Shown: positions 52,114 to 61,343 of the stretch, piece by piece
Numbering within the stretch: the first letter of the stretch is position 1
Layout: each line of letters starts with the position of its first letter
Origin: an uncultured Bacteroidales bacterium
GTDB taxonomy: Bacteria > Bacteroidota > Bacteroidia > Bacteroidales > ML635J-15
DNA length: 64,000 nucleotides
Assembly: GCA_905234755.1 (NCBI GenBank)
Contig: CAJOIT010000001.1
Span: 310,001-374,000 of the forward strand
Direction: 5' to 3'
Notes under the pieces: generated by a model
What the model was told of the DNA's origin: nothing
Seen by the model: the letters and a program-made list of their open reading frames with translations, nothing else
Database searches by the model: none
Program-made: the position numbers and the translations under genes

Positions 52114-53262
52114 TTACTTTACGCTTTTCCAAATACTCCAACTTTCATCTTCCCAGTGGTGGTAGATGTGCATTAGGATAGGGTGCGATATGGTCTTGAA
52201 GCCATCGCGAGTGTAACCTTTCTCGGCATCATAATCTATGTTTCCATCGGCAAATTCGGCTATCCAGTTGAATTCAATGGGTAGAGTAGGGTGGTTTTGC
52301 AATCCGAATTTCCATACTGTTAGAGCCAGCATGCCTTGATCGCGTGTCTTGGTGTATGGATTTGCAAATTCGTCAATGGTCTTTTCGTGCCAGCAGTCCA
52401 GAAATTCGGTAGACGAATCATCAAACAGATATACACCGCCATTCCAATGCTGCCAGTCGTCGGGAATGTTTATGCCGTAAGTTTTGGAAATGTAAGCAGA
52501 AAGATGGTTGCAATGTGGCATATCATGTTCAAAATTTGTCCAATCGGCAGGATTTTCGCCTAGTTTTGGAAGAATATGCTGCTTATAATATCGGAAATCC
52601 AATTCTACGGCTTCGCCATTGCTATTTCTCCAGCACATTCCCGACTTGTTGAAAGCAAACTTGCCTAGAGTAAACGACCTTACAAACGGCAGATACCTTA
52701 ACAAAAAATATCTGCTTGCTCCTAAAAAACTATGTTTGGTTTGGGCAAACAAATCTGCAAGTTCTTTTCTGTCGTGCATTATGCTTTCATCGTCAAGATT
52801 GAAATTTCCGATGCGTTTTGCAACATTTGCCTTGAATTTTGCAATAACTTCTCCACGATGTGCATGGTTTTCGAGGCATTCGCAGTTCATTGCATGCGGA
52901 CTGAAATACTCCAGTGTGGCATTGTCATTGGCAAATGTTATCGGTGCCGAATAGTGGCAGAAAATTTCATCAACCTTTTCGGACAGGCAAACCACATCGC
53001 TGTCAAGATAGCAATAGGTATGTCCGTGTGAAAGAATTTTATGCAACGAAGTTTTCAGGTATATGCTTGCCTCGTGGTCGTTGTATTCGCTTGGTGTTGC
53101 GATGTCAATAATATTTTCGTACGAAATAGGAATCTCGTTTCTGCGGCTATCGGTAACGACAATAATATCGTTGTGCGTAAACCTTTTCAACCTTTCGATA
53201 GAAAAAGCGAGCTGGGAAATACATCTTTCGGGACCACAAACTGCAAAGACGAATTTGTTCAT
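52114..53262 (-). CDS. GT8-like glycosyltransferase, family uncertain
   Basis: A 382-residue GT-A fold protein with the DxD motif YLDSDVV (Asp87, Asp89), DQGMLALTVW and WNGGVYLFDD; later residues IEFNWIAEF fit nucleotide-diphospho-sugar transferases of the GT8-like group. It probably adds a sugar to a surface glycan at the cytoplasmic face. The gene starts 2 nt after the GT2 gene stop on the same strand, so they form an operon. Acceptor and donor are unknown. Confidence 0.75.
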   Translation of the reverse strand: MNKFVFAVCGPERCISQLAFSIERLKRFTHNDIIVVTDSRRNEIPISYENIIDIATPSEYNDHEASIYLKTSLHKILSHGHTYCYLDSDVVCLSEKVDEIFCHYSAPITFANDNATLEYFSPHAMNCECLENHAHRGEVIAKFKANVAKRIGNFNLDDESIMHDRKELADLFAQTKHSFLGASRYFLLRYLPFVRSFTLGKFAFNKSGMCWRNSNGEAVELDFRYYKQHILPKLGENPADWTNFEHDMPHCNHLSAYISKTYGINIPDDWQHWNGGVYLFDDSSTEFLDCWHEKTIDEFANPYTKTRDQGMLALTVWKFGLQNHPTLPIEFNWIAEFADGNIDYDAEKGYTRDGFKTISHPILMHIYHHWEDESWSIWKSVK

Positions 53263-53264
53263 TG

Positions 53265-54227
53265 TTAAATTTTTCGTTCGTTCAAATATTCATAATCGTG
53301 CAAAAATTGTCGTTTCTCCGCTTTTATCTCCTTTCGCTGGTAACCTCTGTATTCCGATAATAGTTTCCGGTATTCGCATTTTTGTAGCCGAAGCCCTTCG
53401 TCGCTCTTTATCATCATGCGGAACTCCGAGCAGATTGTCTGGTAGATTTCGGGGGCATAAAACCTGTAGAAATTATCATCGAGAAGCGATTCCAAAATAT
53501 TGATATTGTTGCGTTTGAAATCAAACAGGCTTTCGCGTTTCGAGATCCCGCCAGCGTGGTCGTTGTAAACCGACCAGCACTCGTTAAAATATCTGAACTT
53601 CGAGTTCTTTATCAGTTCCAGTTCCAATGCCCAGCTAAACGAAAATTCCTTGAACTTGTAGTTACGCATGAAATTCCCCAAGTCTTTCCATCTGCAAACA
53701 AGAGAGGATGTTGGAATTATTGTTCTAGTAATCAGCATTTGCGGCTCAAAGTCGGGATAATACTTGTTCATCTGCGAATATGTTTTCCAACCGACTTTTG
53801 TTCTTTTCATAAACTCGGCATTGACAGTGTTGTTCATCTGGTGTATTTCGGCATCGTGGAAGCATGCGGAATATTCTGGATTCTGCTCAAGGAAATCGAT
53901 TTGAGCTTGCAATTTACCATCGTAGCACCAGTAGTCGTCACCATCGAGAAAAGCAAAATATTTTGTACGGCAATTCATTTCTACCGCCTTCCGTACCGAA
54001 TGCAGTACACCCGAATTTTTCTCGTTTACTGAGAGGGAAATTTTATCTGGATGTTCAGTTTGCAATCGCTTAACAATTTCCACCGTAGAGTCGGATGAGC
54101 AGTCGTCAAAGACATACACCTTATAATAATAAGTGCATTTCTGCTCCAGCACAGATTCTATGCACTTGGCAATAAACTGCTCGTGGTTGCAGGTGAAAAT
54201 GAATATTGAAAGAGTTGCTTCGTTCAT
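53265..54227 (-). CDS. GT2-family glycosyltransferase
   Basis: The start at 54227 (MNEATLSIFIFTCNHEQFIAKCIESVLEQ) is the classic GT2 N-terminus; eight upstream in-frame residues are excluded. The 320-residue protein has VFDDCSSDSTVEIVKRL and the DxD-type FLDGDDYW. It transfers a sugar from a nucleotide donor, probably in surface polysaccharide synthesis with the gene that follows. A minus-strand -7 box TATTTTTG is at 54256-54249. Confidence 0.9.
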   Translation of the reverse strand: MNEATLSIFIFTCNHEQFIAKCIESVLEQKCTYYYKVYVFDDCSSDSTVEIVKRLQTEHPDKISLSVNEKNSGVLHSVRKAVEMNCRTKYFAFLDGDDYWCYDGKLQAQIDFLEQNPEYSACFHDAEIHQMNNTVNAEFMKRTKVGWKTYSQMNKYYPDFEPQMLITRTIIPTSSLVCRWKDLGNFMRNYKFKEFSFSWALELELIKNSKFRYFNECWSVYNDHAGGISKRESLFDFKRNNINILESLLDDNFYRFYAPEIYQTICSEFRMMIKSDEGLRLQKCEYRKLLSEYRGYQRKEIKAEKRQFLHDYEYLNERKI

Positions 54228-54316
54228 TGGAACATTCTTACATGACTGCAAAAATACAAAAAAGTTGATTTGTTTTATTTTTTCTATGCTATGTAATAAT
54301 TACTCAATATTTTAGT

Positions 54317-54324
54317 TATATTTG
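54317..54324 (+). promoter_or_regulatory. -7 element of the barrel/DUF4249/TonB receptor operon
   Basis: TATATTTG matches TAnnTTTG, 43 nt before the first start codon. No TTTG at the usual -33 spacing. Confidence 0.55.
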
Positions 54325-54367
54325 TGTCGTTGATTATATTAGACGAAATAATTTAATAAAAAGATAA

Positions 54368-55015
54368 ATGAAAAGGTTGCCCGCCCTACTGATTTCATTG
54401 GCTTTTGCCTTGTCGGCATTGGCCCAGCAATCATGCCGTTTATGCGATACTATACCACCATACAAGCATAGCATAATGTTACAATTTAATAGGGCATTTC
54501 TTGACATAAGAGGAATTCCAAACTATTTGATTTATAATGTAAGATTTGAGGATGGATTGGAACAGAATTACTATGCAAACCTTCGCTACGGCTATCGTGT
54601 GCATAAGAATATACTAGTAGGGCCTGAATTGATGTTTTTTAGTCAGAAATATTTCTTTAATGATAAAATATTGCATGTAACGAGTTTTAATGTTGGCGGA
54701 TATGCCCGTTTCCATGTAAATAGATGGCGAGTATTTAAACCATACGCTGATGTGGGAATGTCATACAATTATGCCCATGGTAAGTATAGTTGGGTGGAGA
54801 ATTATCAGCCTACTGATGAAGAAACACAAAGATTCCAACCGCGCGATTTCCATCGTTTCGATGCGTATATAGCCCCGGGAATGTCATTCATGATATGGCA
54901 AAATCACTTTAATATAGACATTGGCATAAAATTTTCGCCATTTAGATACAATGTAAATAGCAAGATGTTCGTTTTTACTTGGAAAATCGGTTATAACTTT
55001 AATAGCAAGCCATGA
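54368..55015 (+). CDS. small outer-membrane beta-barrel protein
   Basis: A 215-residue exported protein: signal peptide MKRLPALLISLAFALSALAQ, then alternating aromatic/polar strands (NYYANLRYGYRVHKNILVGPELMFFSQKYFF; GGYARFHVNRWRVFKPYADVGMSYNYAHG; SFMIWQNHFNIDIGIKFSPFRYNV) ending in an aromatic strand (MFVFTWKIGYNFNS). It is likely an eight-stranded barrel. It overlaps the next gene by 4 nt and forms an operon with a DUF4249 lipoprotein and a TonB receptor. Family not recognised. Confidence 0.8.
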   Translation: MKRLPALLISLAFALSALAQQSCRLCDTIPPYKHSIMLQFNRAFLDIRGIPNYLIYNVRFEDGLEQNYYANLRYGYRVHKNILVGPELMFFSQKYFFNDKILHVTSFNVGGYARFHVNRWRVFKPYADVGMSYNYAHGKYSWVENYQPTDEETQRFQPRDFHRFDAYIAPGMSFMIWQNHFNIDIGIKFSPFRYNVNSKMFVFTWKIGYNFNSKP

Positions 55016-55923
55016 ACAGAAATTGCATAATATTGACTTTATTCGTTGCTATTTTATTATTAGCTGGAGTTTCCTGCCGCAAGGTCGTGACCGACAAGTT
55101 TCCCGACTATCCGCAGAAACTAACGGTAAATTCCATAGTAAAGGCGGGGGATCCTCTTATGGTAAATGTGTCGTTAACTGGTAATGTTAACGATATTAAT
55201 CTTCCGCTAATATATGATGCTGAAGTGTTTCTGTATGTAAATGGTTGTTTTGCCGAAACATTAGAGTATGAAGGGAGCGGTTATTATTCATCTACCATTG
55301 TAGCAAACGAAAACGATAGTCTCGAATGTGTGGTTGCATACAATGGCGACACAGCTAAGTGCTGCTGTGTAGTGCCGCAAAAGGAAACACCATTAGGTTT
55401 TGAATATGTTGAAAATGCAGGTGTTGATGACTGGGGTGAAATCTTGCCTGCACTTATAACTACTATTAGAAACGAAGCACCCCTTTGTAAGTATTACGAA
55501 ATAAAAATATTTACAATTGAAAATTATAGTGTAAATGATATTAACACTTGTGGAGTTATGTTGATGGACATAACTGACCCTATTATTAAAAATGAAGGAC
55601 TGCCATTACCTCTGTTTTCAAATGAAAAAGCTTCTGGACAAGACTTCTCTGTTACATTGAAGTTTTTGCCCCAATGCCAGAGCTGGATAAATGGCAAGAT
55701 GCTGACTCGTCCTTTGCTTGTGAGGTTTCGTACAGTTGATGAAGAATATTACAAGTTTACACGGATGCATTACCTTTATACCGAAGGTCGCTATTCGGAA
55801 GGCATAATTGACAATCCGGTAATGTTCAATGCATACTCGAATGTCGAGAACGGTTACGGAGTATTTGCAGCTTATACTGAATATGTTGACACAGTTTATC
55901 CACCAAATTATTCGCAAAGATGA
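55012..55923 (+). CDS. DUF4249-type lipoprotein partner of a TonB-dependent receptor
   Basis: A 303-residue lipoprotein (MNRNCIILTLFVAILLLAGVSC, cysteine at 22) with the DUF4249 pattern: LTVNSIVKAGDPLMVNVSLTGNVND...ILPALITTIRN and YTEGRYSEGIIDNPVMFNAYSNVENGYGVFAAYTEY near the end. DUF4249 proteins sit next to TonB receptors and are thought to be their surface-exposed partner. It overlaps both neighbours by 4 nt. Confidence 0.87.
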   Translation: MNRNCIILTLFVAILLLAGVSCRKVVTDKFPDYPQKLTVNSIVKAGDPLMVNVSLTGNVNDINLPLIYDAEVFLYVNGCFAETLEYEGSGYYSSTIVANENDSLECVVAYNGDTAKCCCVVPQKETPLGFEYVENAGVDDWGEILPALITTIRNEAPLCKYYEIKIFTIENYSVNDINTCGVMLMDITDPIIKNEGLPLPLFSNEKASGQDFSVTLKFLPQCQSWINGKMLTRPLLVRFRTVDEEYYKFTRMHYLYTEGRYSEGIIDNPVMFNAYSNVENGYGVFAAYTEYVDTVYPPNYSQR

Positions 55924-58256
55924 GAAGATTTTTGGCAATATTGATTTGGGTTTGTGTTTCTGTTGTAGCAATCTGCCAGAACAAAGTTTCTGTTTCGGGA
56001 TTCGTTACTGATTCTGAGACAGGCGAAGTGCTGATTGGTGCCAATGTAGTGGATAGTGCAAGGCATAGTTGGAGCATTACCGACAATTCGGGATATTTCT
56101 GTATTCACACACAATTGCCAACAGAGATTGCTATATCATTCATCGGCTACTCAACAAAAAGATTATCAGTTGATGTTTCAACAAAATTGCCATTAAAGAT
56201 TGCCCTCTCGCCTGACAAACAGATGCTTGGCGAGGTAACTGTGGTGGCGCAAGGCAGAAGGTCGGGTGGCAGTGTCTCCGAAATGAGCATAAAGGAAATA
56301 TCCGAACTTCCGTCGATGGGCGGAAAGCCTGACATTGCAAAGGGAATGCAACTTCTACCAGGAATAAGCACACAGCGCGAAGGAACAAGCATTCTGAATG
56401 TACGAGGCGGAAACCCGGGCGAAAACATGTACCTGTTCGACAATGTACCGATAATCTATGTAAACCATCTCGGTGGATTTTTCTCTACCTTCAACCCCGA
56501 CATAATCAACGACATCTGCATATACAAGGGCGGTTTTCCTGCCAGATATGGCGGAAAGTTGTCGTCTATTATTGACATAACCCAGAAGGAAGGCAACAAG
56601 AACAAGCACTGCGGTTCGTTACATGTTGGACTTACCGATATTTCGGCGACAGCTGAAGGGCCAGCGGGTTTGAAAAATTCAAGCTATATAGTGTGTGCAC
56701 GAAAGACGATGGTGGGGGCATGGTTGCTTCTCACATCTTCGTTAGCCGACCAGAACTATCTTATCGGGTATGGTTTTTATGACCTAAACGGAAAATTTTC
56801 GTGGAGTCCGACTGACAAGGACAAGTTAACTGTAAATTTCTATATCGGTGATGACTATTTGGGGCTAAGAAGCAAAAAGCAAGCTGACCACATGATTTTG
56901 CAGGATCAGTTCCGTCTTGGATATATGTGGGGAAATGTAATGGCATCGGCACAGTATAAGCGCATACTTGGTAGCAAGACATTCCTGTCGGCCGGTATTT
57001 CACATTCACGCTATAGACTGAGGACGGGCTACACGATAAAACAAGCTGACGATACGCTGCCCGACATTAGAAGCCGGTTTCTTTCGTCTCTTGATGTAAC
57101 CATGCTTGATGTGTCGGTAAAGCACGACTTTTTCAAGTTCTGGAATATGGAGGCTGGTTTGCAGGGTGAATATCAGTCATATTTGCCAACTTACAACTTT
57201 GAGCAGAAAAACAGCATACGCCGACCTGCCGTCTTTGCATATTTGTCCACTAGTTTGCAGTTCTTGAAATATTCAAGCGTTACATTAGGTGTAAGAGGCA
57301 ACGGGATAATGTCGAAAACATACAGCGACTATTCGCTTGAACCAAGAGCATCTTTGATGTTTGGCTTTTCGCCCAATCACAGGTTAAATATGAGCTACAT
57401 GAAAGCCACCCAGTATTCGCATCTGGTATTAACATCTGGAAGCATAATGAACAACGAAGTCTGGATTCCATCGGGCGAAAATATTAATCCTGCAAAAGTT
57501 ACACAATACTCTGCCGAATGGGAAAGCGATTTCCTAGGTGGCAAACTGTCGATGACAATAGGCGGATACTACAAGGCTTCAACCGATCTCGCAACCTACA
57601 AGGATGGCTTTACCAATTTTATGGGCGATGACAACTGGGCCGCCAAAGTCGAGACTGGCGGAATAGGTCGTGCGTACGGAGTAGAATTTCTGCTACGCAA
57701 GAAAGCAGGACGATTCACGGGTTTTGTAAGTTATTCGTATGCTAGGTCGTTCAGGAAATACGCCAACATAAACGATGGAGAAGAATTTCCTTACGATTTC
57801 GACCGTCCGCACAATTTCAACATTGCAGCCAACTATAGGATAAACGAGAAATTCACGTTAAGTGCCACATGGACATATCAGACTGGATTGCCATATACGC
57901 CGGCATTAGGCAAGCAATATGTTCCTGCTCTTACCGAAGAAGGTGAATTGTATATGTACGAATGCCTGATTTATGGTGAGCGTAATAGTGGCAGAATGAA
58001 GGACTATCATCGTCTAGACATCGCACTTACCTACGAATACAAAACCAAGAAAGGTCGCGATGCTGCATGGAGTTTCAGCATTTACAATGCGTATTTCCGT
58101 CAGAATCCGTTCTTCTATTACTACAATGTGTCAGATAGCGATGGTTTCTACTATCCTAGAATTGACAATAATTCTTTTGCACTGAAATTATACCAAGTTA
58201 GTTATTTCCCATTCATAGCTTCATTCTCGTACAAGGTATATTTCGGAGGAAAATGA
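55920..58256 (+). CDS. TonB-dependent receptor with carboxypeptidase-like N-terminal domain
   Basis: A 778-residue outer-membrane receptor. Signal peptide 1-20; carboxypeptidase regulatory-like domain (KVSVSGFVTDSETGEVLIGANVVDSARHSWSITDNSGYFCI); plug with LPSMGGKPDIAKGMQLLPGISTQREGTSILNVRGGNPGENMYLFDNVPIIYVNHLGGFFSTFNPDIINDICIYKGGFPARYGGKLSSIIDI; then a large barrel ending in an aromatic strand FPFIASFSYKVYF. It imports a ligand across the outer membrane using TonB energy. It is the last gene of the three-gene operon. The ligand is unknown. Confidence 0.93.
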   Translation: MRRFLAILIWVCVSVVAICQNKVSVSGFVTDSETGEVLIGANVVDSARHSWSITDNSGYFCIHTQLPTEIAISFIGYSTKRLSVDVSTKLPLKIALSPDKQMLGEVTVVAQGRRSGGSVSEMSIKEISELPSMGGKPDIAKGMQLLPGISTQREGTSILNVRGGNPGENMYLFDNVPIIYVNHLGGFFSTFNPDIINDICIYKGGFPARYGGKLSSIIDITQKEGNKNKHCGSLHVGLTDISATAEGPAGLKNSSYIVCARKTMVGAWLLLTSSLADQNYLIGYGFYDLNGKFSWSPTDKDKLTVNFYIGDDYLGLRSKKQADHMILQDQFRLGYMWGNVMASAQYKRILGSKTFLSAGISHSRYRLRTGYTIKQADDTLPDIRSRFLSSLDVTMLDVSVKHDFFKFWNMEAGLQGEYQSYLPTYNFEQKNSIRRPAVFAYLSTSLQFLKYSSVTLGVRGNGIMSKTYSDYSLEPRASLMFGFSPNHRLNMSYMKATQYSHLVLTSGSIMNNEVWIPSGENINPAKVTQYSAEWESDFLGGKLSMTIGGYYKASTDLATYKDGFTNFMGDDNWAAKVETGGIGRAYGVEFLLRKKAGRFTGFVSYSYARSFRKYANINDGEEFPYDFDRPHNFNIAANYRINEKFTLSATWTYQTGLPYTPALGKQYVPALTEEGELYMYECLIYGERNSGRMKDYHRLDIALTYEYKTKKGRDAAWSFSIYNAYFRQNPFFYYYNVSDSDGFYYPRIDNNSFALKLYQVSYFPFIASFSYKVYFGGK

Positions 58257-58298
58257 TTTTTTGTTAGGTCGAGTTTGCGCACAGCACAAAAAAAATAA

Positions 58299-58326
58299 CA
58301 AATCCCAATCGCATGATTGGGATTTG
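58299..58326 (-). terminator. intrinsic terminator of plsX
   Basis: Perfect 12-bp stem (58299-58310 with 58315-58326), loop GCAT. Read on the minus strand it is followed by a TTATTTTTTTT run at 58298-58287, as expected for termination after plsX. Confidence 0.92.
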
Positions 58327-58348
58327 CGTTTCTATGAAAAAGCAATTT

Positions 58349-59290
58349 TTATTTAATTATCGAAGCGATTTTTTCATGGAGCATGGCAGCGGCTACAGCC
58401 TTTGTCTGAAGAATCATATTCTTAATGGCCTTGCCGTTGCTTTTACCATGACCAACAATAACTGTTCCGTTAACGCCGAGTGCAGGTGTTCCTCCAACAT
58501 TCTCGTAGTTGTAGTTCTCGAAGAACGGGTCGTTTATGCCTCTTTGTCTCAGTATGGTGTAAATGGATTCGGCATGCTTCAGGTAGATGTTGCCTACGAA
58601 CCCATCGGTAACAATCACATCCACCTTGTTGGTGTCGGAGCAGTCACCACCTTCAATGTTACCAATGAAGTTGATGTTTTTCTGTTCCTTCAGCAACTTG
58701 AATGTAGCCTTGGCGGTAAGGTTTCCCTTGCCTTCCTCGGAGCCAATGTTCAGCAGACCGATTCTCGGGTTTTCTATACCCATTACATATTGAGCATAAA
58801 CTTTGCCAATGAGAGCATACTGCACCAGAACTTCCGGCTTTGGGTCAGCGTTAAGTCCTACATCGAGAATGAGGTTGTTCCCGCCCTTGTTGTTAGGGCA
58901 AATCGACGACATGCAAGGTCTGATGATACCATCGAGTACACCGATTACCTTTGTCGCACCAACCATCATTGCTCCAGTATTTCCTGCGCTTGCGAATCCG
59001 TCTATTAGTCCCTGCTTGAGGTAATAGAAGCCCTTGACGATTCCCGAATCCTTCTTTTCGAGGAATGATTTTACGGGGTCATCGCCCATAGCGATAGTTT
59101 CGGAACAATTAACAATTTCAAAAACACCAGCATCGACGCTGCGATTGGCGAAATACTTACGGATGTACTCTTCTTCGCCGAAGAGGAACATCCTGTCGTC
59201 CTTGTCCAAAACTTCTAAAGCAAGGATAGCACCATCAAGAATGGCATCCGGTGCGAAGTCCCCACCTTGTATGTCAACACCAATGTTCAT
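58349..59290 (-). CDS. plsX: phosphate acyltransferase PlsX
   Basis: A 313-residue PlsX: N-terminal MNIGVDIQGGDFAPDAILDGAILAL, GDDPVKSF and MGIENPRIGLLNIGSEEGKGN, all typical. It makes acyl-phosphate from acyl-ACP for phospholipid synthesis. It ends the yceD-rpmF-plsX cluster; fabH, which often follows, is absent and a strong terminator closes the transcript. The gap to rpmF is 13 nt. Confidence 0.96.
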   Translation of the reverse strand: MNIGVDIQGGDFAPDAILDGAILALEVLDKDDRMFLFGEEEYIRKYFANRSVDAGVFEIVNCSETIAMGDDPVKSFLEKKDSGIVKGFYYLKQGLIDGFASAGNTGAMMVGATKVIGVLDGIIRPCMSSICPNNKGGNNLILDVGLNADPKPEVLVQYALIGKVYAQYVMGIENPRIGLLNIGSEEGKGNLTAKATFKLLKEQKNINFIGNIEGGDCSDTNKVDVIVTDGFVGNIYLKHAESIYTILRQRGINDPFFENYNYENVGGTPALGVNGTVIVGHGKSNGKAIKNMILQTKAVAAAMLHEKIASIIK

Positions 59291-59303
59291 AGTTCTTTAT
59301 ATT

Positions 59304-59486
59304 TTATTCGCCCTTTGGTTCGATAACGAGTTTACCTCTGTAGTATCCGCAGTTCGGACATACATGGTGGTATTGGATTGTAGTTCCGCAATTTGAGCAT
59401 GTTGCCAATGTTGGGAATTCTGCTACATAGTGGGTACGGCGTTTGTTTCTTCTCTGTTTAGATGTTTTTCTTTTAGGATGTGCCAT
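59304..59486 (-). CDS. rpmF: 50S ribosomal protein L32
   Basis: A 60-residue L32: MAHPKRKTSKQRRNKRRTHY followed by zinc-binding CSNCGTTIQYHHVCPNCGYYRGK (two CxxC pairs). It is part of the large ribosomal subunit. All four zinc cysteines are kept, so this is the zinc-bound form. Confidence 0.98.
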   Translation of the reverse strand: MAHPKRKTSKQRRNKRRTHYVAEFPTLATCSNCGTTIQYHHVCPNCGYYRGKLVIEPKGE

Positions 59487-59502
59487 TTTCTTAAACTTTT
59501 AG

Positions 59503-60063
59503 TTAGTTATTATTATTCTTTAATTCGCGCAACGCTTCCCATCGCGGGTCTATTGCGTCTTCTGTTTTTTCTGTATCTTCAACCTTGTACTTGTCAATAA
59601 GTTCCATCATCTTGGCGTTGCAGGTCGGATTACCATTTGCATCGTCGGGATGATAGTGAGCTATCGGCAGTGCAAAGTGCGAATATTCGTAAATGAACTC
59701 CGAAATGTCTATTTCGTTCGCATCGCGGCTTAGGGTTACGGCATCGCTGTTTGTGTCGAAGTTGGTCTCGTCGCCGTAGTTGACCAGAATTTCATCGCTG
59801 ATGGCGATTGGCTGGTCGTAGAGTTCGAGACATCTGTCGCAGGTCAGCTTTACCGTTCCCGACAAGTCGAAGTTCAACAGCATCGAGGTCTTTTTCTTTG
59901 TCAAGATTACCTTCACATCGACCTCTCCGCCCTTTATTTCACCCTTGTCATACGACTGGAAAAACGCATCATCGGCTCTAAAACGGAATAAATGTTCCGT
60001 TTCTCCGAGGCCGTCAAGCGGGATAATATGTTGATTAACACTATCCATTCCAATCGAAAACAT
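59503..60063 (-). CDS. yceD: YceD/DUF177 family protein
   Basis: The start is placed at 60063 (MFSIGMDSVNQHIIPLDGL); a second Met at 60048 is an equally plausible start. Residues upstream of these are a poly-Phe run and not expected. The protein of about 186 residues has the DUF177 signature LTCDRCLELYDQPI with a CxxC and NPTCNAKM later, a possible metal site. DUF177/YceD proteins are coexpressed with rpmF and needed for 23S rRNA accumulation in some bacteria and plastids. A minus-strand -7 box TATTTTTG lies at 60087-60080. Confidence 0.88.
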   Translation of the reverse strand: MFSIGMDSVNQHIIPLDGLGETEHLFRFRADDAFFQSYDKGEIKGGEVDVKVILTKKKTSMLLNFDLSGTVKLTCDRCLELYDQPIAISDEILVNYGDETNFDTNSDAVTLSRDANEIDISEFIYEYSHFALPIAHYHPDDANGNPTCNAKMMELIDKYKVEDTEKTEDAIDPRWEALRELKNNNN

Positions 60064-60154
60064 TAGAAATAAATTTGTGCAAAAATACAAAACAATTTGA
60101 AAAAAGAAAAAGAAAAATTTTTCTTTGTTAAAATGATGGTGAAAAATATGTGGA

Positions 60155-60172
60155 TTCGTTGCACGCAACGAA
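60155..60172. repeat. short perfect palindrome at the end of the histidine kinase gene
   Basis: TTCGTTGC (60155-60162), AC, GCAACGAA (60165-60172), a perfect 8-bp stem ending two bases before the kinase stop codon (60174-60176). Confidence 0.75.
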
Positions 60173-60173
60173 C

Positions 60174-61340
60174 CTACATGTCTTTCCTCAGTATTATCCT
60201 GAATGTTGTTCCCTTGCCTAATTCCGATGACTTGACAAAAATCTTTCCGCCGTGGTATTCCTCTACAATTCGTTTGGCGAGGCTAAGGCCTAATCCCCAG
60301 CCACGGTTCTTGGTGGTGTAGCCGGGCTTGAATACATTCTTGAAGTCCGACTTGCTAATGCCCTTGCCAGTATCGGAAATTTCGATGCCGACATGTTTCT
60401 CGGAATCATCTAGGCATATCCTTATGGTTCCGTTTGTGCCAATGGCATCGACTGCATTTTTGCAGAGGTTTTCGATTACCCACTCAAACAGTTCCACATT
60501 GAGAGGCAGGAAAATAAGTCCGTGCTCATCGATATTGGTTTCGATATGCACTGTCGATGGAATGCGCGTTTTTAGGTATGTCACAGTATTGCGGATGCAG
60601 TCGGTGAGTTCTTTTTCGTGGAGATTTGGCTTGCTTCCGATTTTTGAGAAGCGTGCTGCAATCTTTTCAAGTCGCTTCACATCCTTTTCGATTTCGCGGA
60701 ACATTTCAGTATCGCCATGTTCCTCTCGCATAATTTCGAGCCAAGCCATGAGCGATGATATTGGCGTGCCAAGCTGGTGGGCGGTTTCCTTCGACATTCC
60801 AAGCCATACATGATTCTGCTCCGACCTGCGCGAAACATTGAACACCACATAGCCCATAATTATGAAAATAGCAATAAGCACAAGCTGAACAAATGGGTAG
60901 TATTGCAATTTCTTCAGCAGCAGCGAGTCAGAATAATATACTGTGTTAAGCACATTGCCATCAGGGTCTGTTATGGCGAAACTCTCCTTGCCGTTGTTTT
61001 GAAATTCCTCAAGTTTCTCTTCGGCATACTCTGGGACTTCCATTTTGACGGTGTCAAGATTTCGGTACGAAATTATGGTTTTGTTGTCGGAATCGACAAG
61101 TATCACAGGTATTGTCTGGTTATTTTCGAGTACTTCGAAAAGAAAGCCAATGTCGGCATCCGGTTCGGAATTGATGAATCCCTGCATGGCGTGCGACCAC
61201 AGTTCCATCCGTCTGTATTCCTCCTGCCTCAAGTCTTCCATCAGGTTGTTGGTGTAAATAAGCGAAAGCACGAAGATGAGCGCGGCAAACGCCATCAGTA
61301 TAATTTTCCATTTCTTGTCGAATCTGTATGCCTTGTCCAT
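60174..61340 (-). CDS. membrane sensor histidine kinase
   Basis: A 388-residue kinase: TM helices about 12-31 and 149-168 flanking a periplasmic sensor, then the H-box LGMSKETAHQLGTPISSLMAWLEIM (His188), N-box NLCKNAVDAIGTNG, G1 DTGKGIS and G2 GWGLGLSLAKRIVEEYHGG. It autophosphorylates and should pass phosphate to a response regulator. None is adjacent, so the partner is encoded elsewhere. It starts 3 nt after the SAM hydrolase gene on the same strand. Confidence 0.93.
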   Translation of the reverse strand: MDKAYRFDKKWKIILMAFAALIFVLSLIYTNNLMEDLRQEEYRRMELWSHAMQGFINSEPDADIGFLFEVLENNQTIPVILVDSDNKTIISYRNLDTVKMEVPEYAEEKLEEFQNNGKESFAITDPDGNVLNTVYYSDSLLLKKLQYYPFVQLVLIAIFIIMGYVVFNVSRRSEQNHVWLGMSKETAHQLGTPISSLMAWLEIMREEHGDTEMFREIEKDVKRLEKIAARFSKIGSKPNLHEKELTDCIRNTVTYLKTRIPSTVHIETNIDEHGLIFLPLNVELFEWVIENLCKNAVDAIGTNGTIRICLDDSEKHVGIEISDTGKGISKSDFKNVFKPGYTTKNRGWGLGLSLAKRIVEEYHGGKIFVKSSELGKGTTFRIILRKDM

Positions 61341-61343
61341 TGC

